Shown one piece after another: positions 58,346 to 64,000 of a stretch of DNA of 64,000 nucleotides; position 1 is the stretch's first letter, and each line of letters opens with the position of its first letter. The position numbers were made by a program, and so were the translations under genes. The DNA lies in assembly GCA_963514095.1 (NCBI GenBank), contig OY741268.1, positions 11,368,208 to 11,432,207 on the forward strand. The letters run 5' to 3'. The notes beneath the pieces are model-generated. The model was not told the origin of the DNA, ran no database searches, and saw only the letters and a program-made list of their open reading frames with translations. The DNA comes from Eutrigla gurnardus. Lineage: Eukaryota > Chordata > Actinopteri > Perciformes > Triglidae.

Positions 58346-61071
58346 GGCAAACTTAAAGAATACTAGCATAACTTAAAAGATTAGCAGTCACTTTTATCTC
58401 TTTCTAAGCTTTAGTGAATTGATGAGATTGAGGTGATTAAACTACTTAAAAATCAAATATGTCAACCTGTGTAACTCAAGGTGAATGTACTGAACTTACT
58501 CATTAGAGAAGGAAGCTGAAGAAGATACAACATATTGAGTACTGCTCCACATTTTCAACTGCCGAAAACTAATATATCTAGAAAACTGCATTGTGGGTAG
58601 AACTCACATACCCCACTGTCACCGGAGCTCATGGAAATTGTACAATTTACAAATTGACTTGAGGCTCTTTTCCACAGAGACTTACAGTGAGTGTAACAGT
58701 AGAGCAAACTAACTGCAGCTCAGGGATTTTCACTTTCATGTCTTAAAAACCAAAATAAACACACATTACTGTGGACCACAGACCCCCCATGTGGACCAAC
58801 TTTGTCCCATATAGTGAGACTTGTTCTGATAAGCTAAATGTATTACAGACACAGCAGTGCTAAGAGTGAAACCTATGATTAGATCACTTGTTTATATAAA
58901 TTATGTGATTTCCAGCAAATCAAAGTGACATTTAACCATTCCTCATTTTAGAAAAAAAAAAAAAAGATTACATGAGCTCAGTTCCCCAACGGTTCTTCAC
59001 CACACTTGGAGAACCCTCCATCGTCATCATGGTTTGCAGTTAATATTTTACCAGGCCAGAGTATGTGGACAGGCTATTCTTTTAAATGGCTTTGGATAGG
59101 CAACTTTGATTAAGGGAAATCATAAAATGACTGCATACAATATTTTAGACAGAATTGTGCCTCCAACTTTATGGCCCTTTCAGTGTGAAAATAACAGTGC
59201 AACAATGCCAGGTTCTTCAAGAAATTATTTCCCCACTCTAGTGTGTGTGCACTTGACTGCCATCCTACTCAAACAGCAATAGAATTCATAGAAGAAATAT
59301 GAAAATGCTTCATCAAATCACAATACATTATTGCTACAGTTAAGCTCAGCTATGCAAATGTCTGGGAGAAAGTAGAAACGCTGGAGACAGTGAGAGTGAG
59401 ACATGTATGGTTTCAGATGTTATGAGTCTAGTGTGGCGATATTACATTTCCACTAATATCCCACAACTTAAACTGCGATCCCCTCCGCCTCATCCACTAA
59501 CCCAAATATGCATTTCAAAGCCAGTAAACACGACTCGCTTTTGAATCACAACAGACATTTTGCTGCGCATTCTCTGTTTATTGACTCTATAAATATCTAT
59601 AAATATGGAAAAGCCATGTTTAAATTCTCCAGTGATAGGATCTCCATTAATGTTGACAGTGATTATGGTAATTCTTGTGCCAGGGATCACAAGATGCCCA
59701 AACCTCTCTTTCGCAACCCCCCGCCCTGAAACACTCACAGATCAGGCTACGCGTTAGCGAGATGAAATAGGAAATTGGAAAAGAACAGTTGTCAAAAGAC
59801 TACAATAGGTGCAGCTTTTTGAGGCAACAGGAGTTTCCCAGCAGGCATTCACAGAGCAGACAATAGCCCTCAAGGCCATATGACCACCGAGGTGGGGGTC
59901 ACGTACAGCAGCCTATTCATACCCGGCTATTGACAGGAAAAGCAGACTTCACATGTCCCATAAATCTGCTTTGCAACCAACAGTAGCAGGAAACTCTTCG
60001 TAATAGACTTCTTTTGTTAAAAAAAACCCAACTCAAAACAGCTCAATTCATTAAAGATGACCCAGAACAAAAAAGCTACAGGGAGACATAGCTGAAATGG
60101 TGTCAGAGGCTGAATAAAATATGCTCCTCGAGTGTTTACTGCTATGATGACACCGACTGCAGCAGGGCAAATCCGCGCAAGGTCACAATTACAACAAATC
60201 TCATCAGTGAACACGTATTCATCTGATCCGCTTGTGCCAGGGCGAGGATGTTGTCCACTTATTAAACCGACTCCATGTTTGGTGTCGGCATGAGTGGAGA
60301 TAATTACAAAAGAACAAGACAGATTATGTGCTGGGCACCAGCGATGCTAAAGTCGCACAAACAAGCCACAGTGACAGCGGCTCTCGACTCAACTTGAGCC
60401 GAGGGACCGGGGCAAAGTCAACAAACAATGAATATTTATCTCCCGCCCTGTGTGTCCCCTTGATGTGTAAATAATGCACGGCCCACTTCTGAGGAGTGAA
60501 CTAATTAGGGTAGAAGTGCAGTTTTGAGAAATAATTACGCCTCATGCTTCCAGTTTGCATTAGCCAGGCTCCCACGGGACAGGAATATATCAAAAGCTTT
60601 GGTGAAAAATGCATCGGAGGAAGAGGAAGCAAGGTCGGAAAAGGGGGGAGGCTGAGAGGAGCAGGAAGGGAGGTTTTTGTTCCCCTCTACCTGTCTGCAG
60701 CCGACCCAGACGTCCCGGCCGAGGCAGGTGAAACACATTAGTTTACAAGCTAAAAGATTGTGTTTCAGGAACTACTGTTTCAAGTTGCAGGTGCTGCCAA
60801 CTGGCTGCCAGAGTTTTATTATTTATGGGGCGGTATGAATGATTCACGCGTCAAGTGGTTCCTGAGCGCTGTCGATTATGAGACCTTAAGTGATGGAAGG
60901 TATTTGTCCAAGAGGTTGAGGCTGGAGCTCGTACTCAGTGGCGATAAATTAATCTTGTCACAAAATTCCCAGAGTTGATGTGATATACGCAGGACTGACA
61001 GGTGGGATAATTTAGATGTCTGAGTTTATGTTACGTAATCCCCCTTTCTCACTCATGGAATTTAAATGTAA

Positions 61072-61175
61072 AGGCTCAGTTCATCCATATTAGAGAAATG
61101 CATATTTTTCCTCCCATAACCTCGAGTTGTATCCAGTCATGCAGTTAGTTTTATATTATTGTGCCTTGGTTTGGA
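61072..61175 (+). repeat. Fragment of a common fish dispersed repeat
   Basis: The string AAAGGCTCAGTTCATCC, then AAATGCATATTTTTCCTCCC and GCAGTTAGTT, corresponds to a repeat I remember as AGTTCACCC...CATATTTTTCCTC in fish genomes. The copy is short and diverged, so the family is not named. Confidence 0.4.
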
Positions 61176-64000
61176 CTTATCTGGAATTTCTACAGTGACC
61201 CCAATATAAATGTGGAGAATATGAATATATATATTTATTTGTGCTCAAAGCATGGGAAAATCCATCTGATATATTCAACAGTAAATTGTTTTTCCAGTAA
61301 AAATGACCTGGTTATTCAGAATAATGTACTGACCTCATGGGAACTTCCAACCAAAGAAATAGAATGTATGAAAACTGTTTTGGGGGAGATCTGTGGATTA
61401 TGACCCACAAGCAACCAGAACACTGATTATGGAAACATTCTGCTTTTGAGTTTTGTTAATACATGCAATTTTATTGCCACGAGGAGCACAAATGCAGTTC
61501 CATTAACTTCCACCGCATCGGGGTGAAGGCAGAAGTTTCAAAGGAGCATTGGCTCACACTAATATAAAAGTATCTGCCTTGCTGAGAAAATACTGTGTAT
61601 GTTTTTGTAATTTGGGAGAAGCATGTGTTGCTGCATCATTCATTCAAATTTAGTTATCCTGACACTCCGCATTCGACCATCTTTAAAACGACTTGCTCGT
61701 GGAAGCGAAGCAGACATCAAAGTGCAGACACTTACCTCAAGAGTAATGGAATATACCAAAAATAATTCCATCCCACCACCACATTGTAATATCCAAAGTG
61801 AAGAGAAACAGTTCTGGTTACAGCTGAAGGTAAAAGCATCACCTGCGTCCCTGAGAGCAAACAACTTTTTGTCATATTTCCCCCCACATCTAAAAAGTGG
61901 AAGTAACACAGGTTTTCATATGTTCCCCACTTAAAATGTCTCATACTTGCAGTTCTGCCAAGACCTCTGCAGACAGAGAGACAGACTGGGGGGGGAAAAG
62001 AGTCACTGAAGGAGCAAGAAATCTATCATTTGAGCACAATACCATGTACGCCGCACACATATTTTGTCAGTTACCCGCTCAGCTATTTCTAATAACCAGC
62101 AGAGGGTCAGATTAATTAAAAGAGGAATGGTTTGCATTACAGATGAGTAATACAGTGCATGCTTGCTCCATTGAACACCACAAACGTCTGAGTGAGAAGG
62201 ATGAAACTCACATCATTAGCACAAACATTTCTCGCAAAGCAGACCTCGCTGGAAACGAAATGTGAACTGAGTGCAACTGATGCAACAGTTGGCCCGTAAA
62301 CGTTTGAGCTCATCTGATCGTAAAAACTGGAGCAGGGTGCGCCTCCTGCAGGAAGCAATCATTTCAAAATGATTAAACGTGTCGTTAGATGCTGTTGACG
62401 ACTCGGGTTCAAGGGTTGAGGGAAGCGCCGACTTCCAGCTCTCGTTGTACTCGGCCTCTGAGATTGATTGATTCCACTTTGCAGCGTGCATTTTCTTTTT
62501 TTTTTACTGATGTGACGTGAGCCCTAGTTGCACCTAATGTGTCAAGAAAAAAAAAAAAAAACTGGGATCACAATGCAATTCCAAATACAACACTTCATCA
62601 TAAGAGTCCCAGCCAGAATCATGTGCTGTTAAAAGGAATTAGTCAGGCTTTGGCGCAGTATAAACAGCTTAATAGCACAAAGGAATTTTTGCATTAAATC
62701 CAGTCTAAACTAAAAGCCTTTGAAAGGTGCTGATTCCACAACGTGTGATAAATAAATAACCAACTCTAAGCAAATCAGGGGTATGATGTTTGTTTACAAT
62801 GACATGATGGTTATCTAAGGTTACGTCGGTCTAATGCCTCAGCTGGGGCCTCGTGTAATGTGAGGACCGAGGCGAAGGCTGGTACAGCTTGGGCTGGTTA
62901 GTAGAGTATTCCAACAGAAGCAGAAAAATACAAGGGCTCCGATTGCTACGCGTCTCCGAAGGAGCAGGGGAGTCATCACCGGGCCTTCTCGTATGCAGAC
63001 GGAGAGGTTACATCCCTTCTAACCGCCGACTGCGATACCGTCGAAGAACCATGCCCAGCCAGGTCAGCGAGGACGTCCTGATTCCCACGACTGTATAAAC
63101 TCTAACTCCATGCACGTTGGAAAATCATAGTTCCTGCCTCCTTTATTGAAGAGCTACTGTATGGTGGAGGAATCTGTCATCAACTTTGAAAATTGATGAC
63201 CAACGTTCTAGAAAAAGCCCACGTCTGTGTTTGCCTTTCTTGATCTGGAAACCGTATGGTAGGATCCACGTACCCGGATCAATGCTATGCTATGAAAGGA
63301 AAGAAATTGTGCCACATTCAACGTAATTAATTCCTCTGAGATGCGCAGACAAAGACAGTCATCATTCCGCTTCATCTTCGCGTTCTTCTCGACCTCTTCT
63401 TGTGGTTGTTTTTAAAGTTAAGAACTTGTTGGTTCAAGGACCCAGGTAAAGGTGCCATCCCGGCTCTGTCTTTTAACAACAGAAAAGGAAGGTGAAGGTC
63501 AAACTGATCTCTTCCGCACGGTTTCTTTAACACGTGTACAAACGTGACTGGCTGGATCTGTCAAACAAACGGCTGCAGAGTAATTCATCTTCCAACCACA
63601 GCCATCAGGCTCGGCAAAGTGCATGCGTGCTCCGGAGATGGGAATGTGCCCGGGAAAAAGCAGACAAAGCTGGACCTCAGCCAAACCTCAACGCACTGTG
63701 CAAGGGAGAAGTCAGGATACGATCATACCCCCCCCCCCTGAAAAAAACCCTGCACTTCCATGGAAAGAAAAAAAAAGTTCTACAGTGAGTAAGAGAATGA
63801 GGCAGACAAAACAAAACAGGAGAGCCTGCAAGCGATCAAAAAGCACCTTGGCCGTATGTAACCAACAAGGGGTGAGACAATGTCAGACAAGTGGTTTCAA
63901 TAAAGGGGATCACTGTCCTCTCGGTGGACCACTTCACCAACTGTTAAAAGATTGTTTGTCTACAGCAGGCCCCTTCAAGCCCCCCTGCAAACCCTTGCCA

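Larger units (their letters stand above)
57439..64000 (-). other. fat4 intron 1, 3' portion
   Basis: No cadherin-coding frame occurs anywhere in this stretch, so exon 1 lies beyond 64000 and intron 1 exceeds 6.5 kb. It holds a degenerate tandem duplication (57815-58345), a dispersed-repeat fragment (61072-61175) and short homopolymers (for example 62549-62562 and 63730-63740). The open frame at 62216-62491 on the minus strand is unrecognised. Some AT-rich blocks with TAATTA-type motifs near 60480-60550 could be conserved non-coding sequence, but this cannot be judged from one genome. Confidence 0.75.

Noticed and set aside
62216..62491. 91-residue minus-strand open frame after an A-rich run in intron 1
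   Set aside because: Composition looks protein-like, but I recognise no family, and there is no splice donor or conservation evidence.
57439..64000. Search for fat4 exon 1 inside the window
   Set aside because: No frame with LDRE, DxNDN or similar cadherin motifs occurs above 57438 on either strand.
1..64000. tRNA, rRNA, CRISPR arrays, viral genes or a novel multi-gene system
   Set aside because: None was seen on either strand. The window is explained by one large host gene, its introns and common fish repeats.

Overview
The window is vertebrate nuclear DNA, almost certainly from a ray-finned (teleost) fish. Protein-coding sequence is split into short exons with GT-AG introns. (CA)n/(GT)n microsatellites are frequent. 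There is a fish-type Tc1/mariner element, and several other interspersed sequences match repeat families I remember from percomorph-type fish genomes. No prokaryotic features (operons, Shine-Dalgarno sites, CRISPR) are present.

One host gene dominates: fat4 (FAT atypical cadherin 4), on the minus strand from the 57.4 kb mark down to 10.25 kb. I resolved sixteen coding exons with matching phases and consensus splice sites. They sum to 9819 bp including the stop codon, or 3272 residues. They encode about 19 cadherin repeats, then EGF x4, laminin G, EGF, laminin G, EGF, a transmembrane helix and a ~470-residue cytoplasmic tail. The two laminin-G domains and the tail identify FAT4 rather than FAT1, FAT2 or FAT3. 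The very large exon (4350 bp) is the eighth in the window; it would be exon 9 if one large first exon lies beyond position 64000, as I remember for human FAT4. The promoter, signal peptide and first ~15 cadherin repeats are therefore outside the window. FAT4 is a giant cell-surface cadherin that binds Dachsous (DCHS1) and acts in planar cell polarity and Hippo-linked growth control.

Layout by + coordinate: 1-9030 is intergenic sequence downstream of fat4, with an old fish repeat (1640-2036), a Tc1/mariner copy (3547-5140) and microsatellites. 9030-10246 is the probable 3' UTR. 10247-57438 holds fat4 exons 17 to 2, with introns of 243 bp to 11.2 kb. 57439-64000 is part of intron 1. The introns carry microsatellites, a long-armed inverted-repeat element (17043-17560), SINE-like fragments, a degenerate ~265-bp tandem duplication (57815-58345), and an unexplained CpG-rich open frame (37965-38335).

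I found no previously undescribed multi-gene system. The items most worth checking are the intron-6 open frame as a possible alternative first exon, the tandem duplication, the long-armed inverted-repeat element and the unusual cadherin linkers. All coordinates were read by eye. Family assignments rest on recognition, not on searches.
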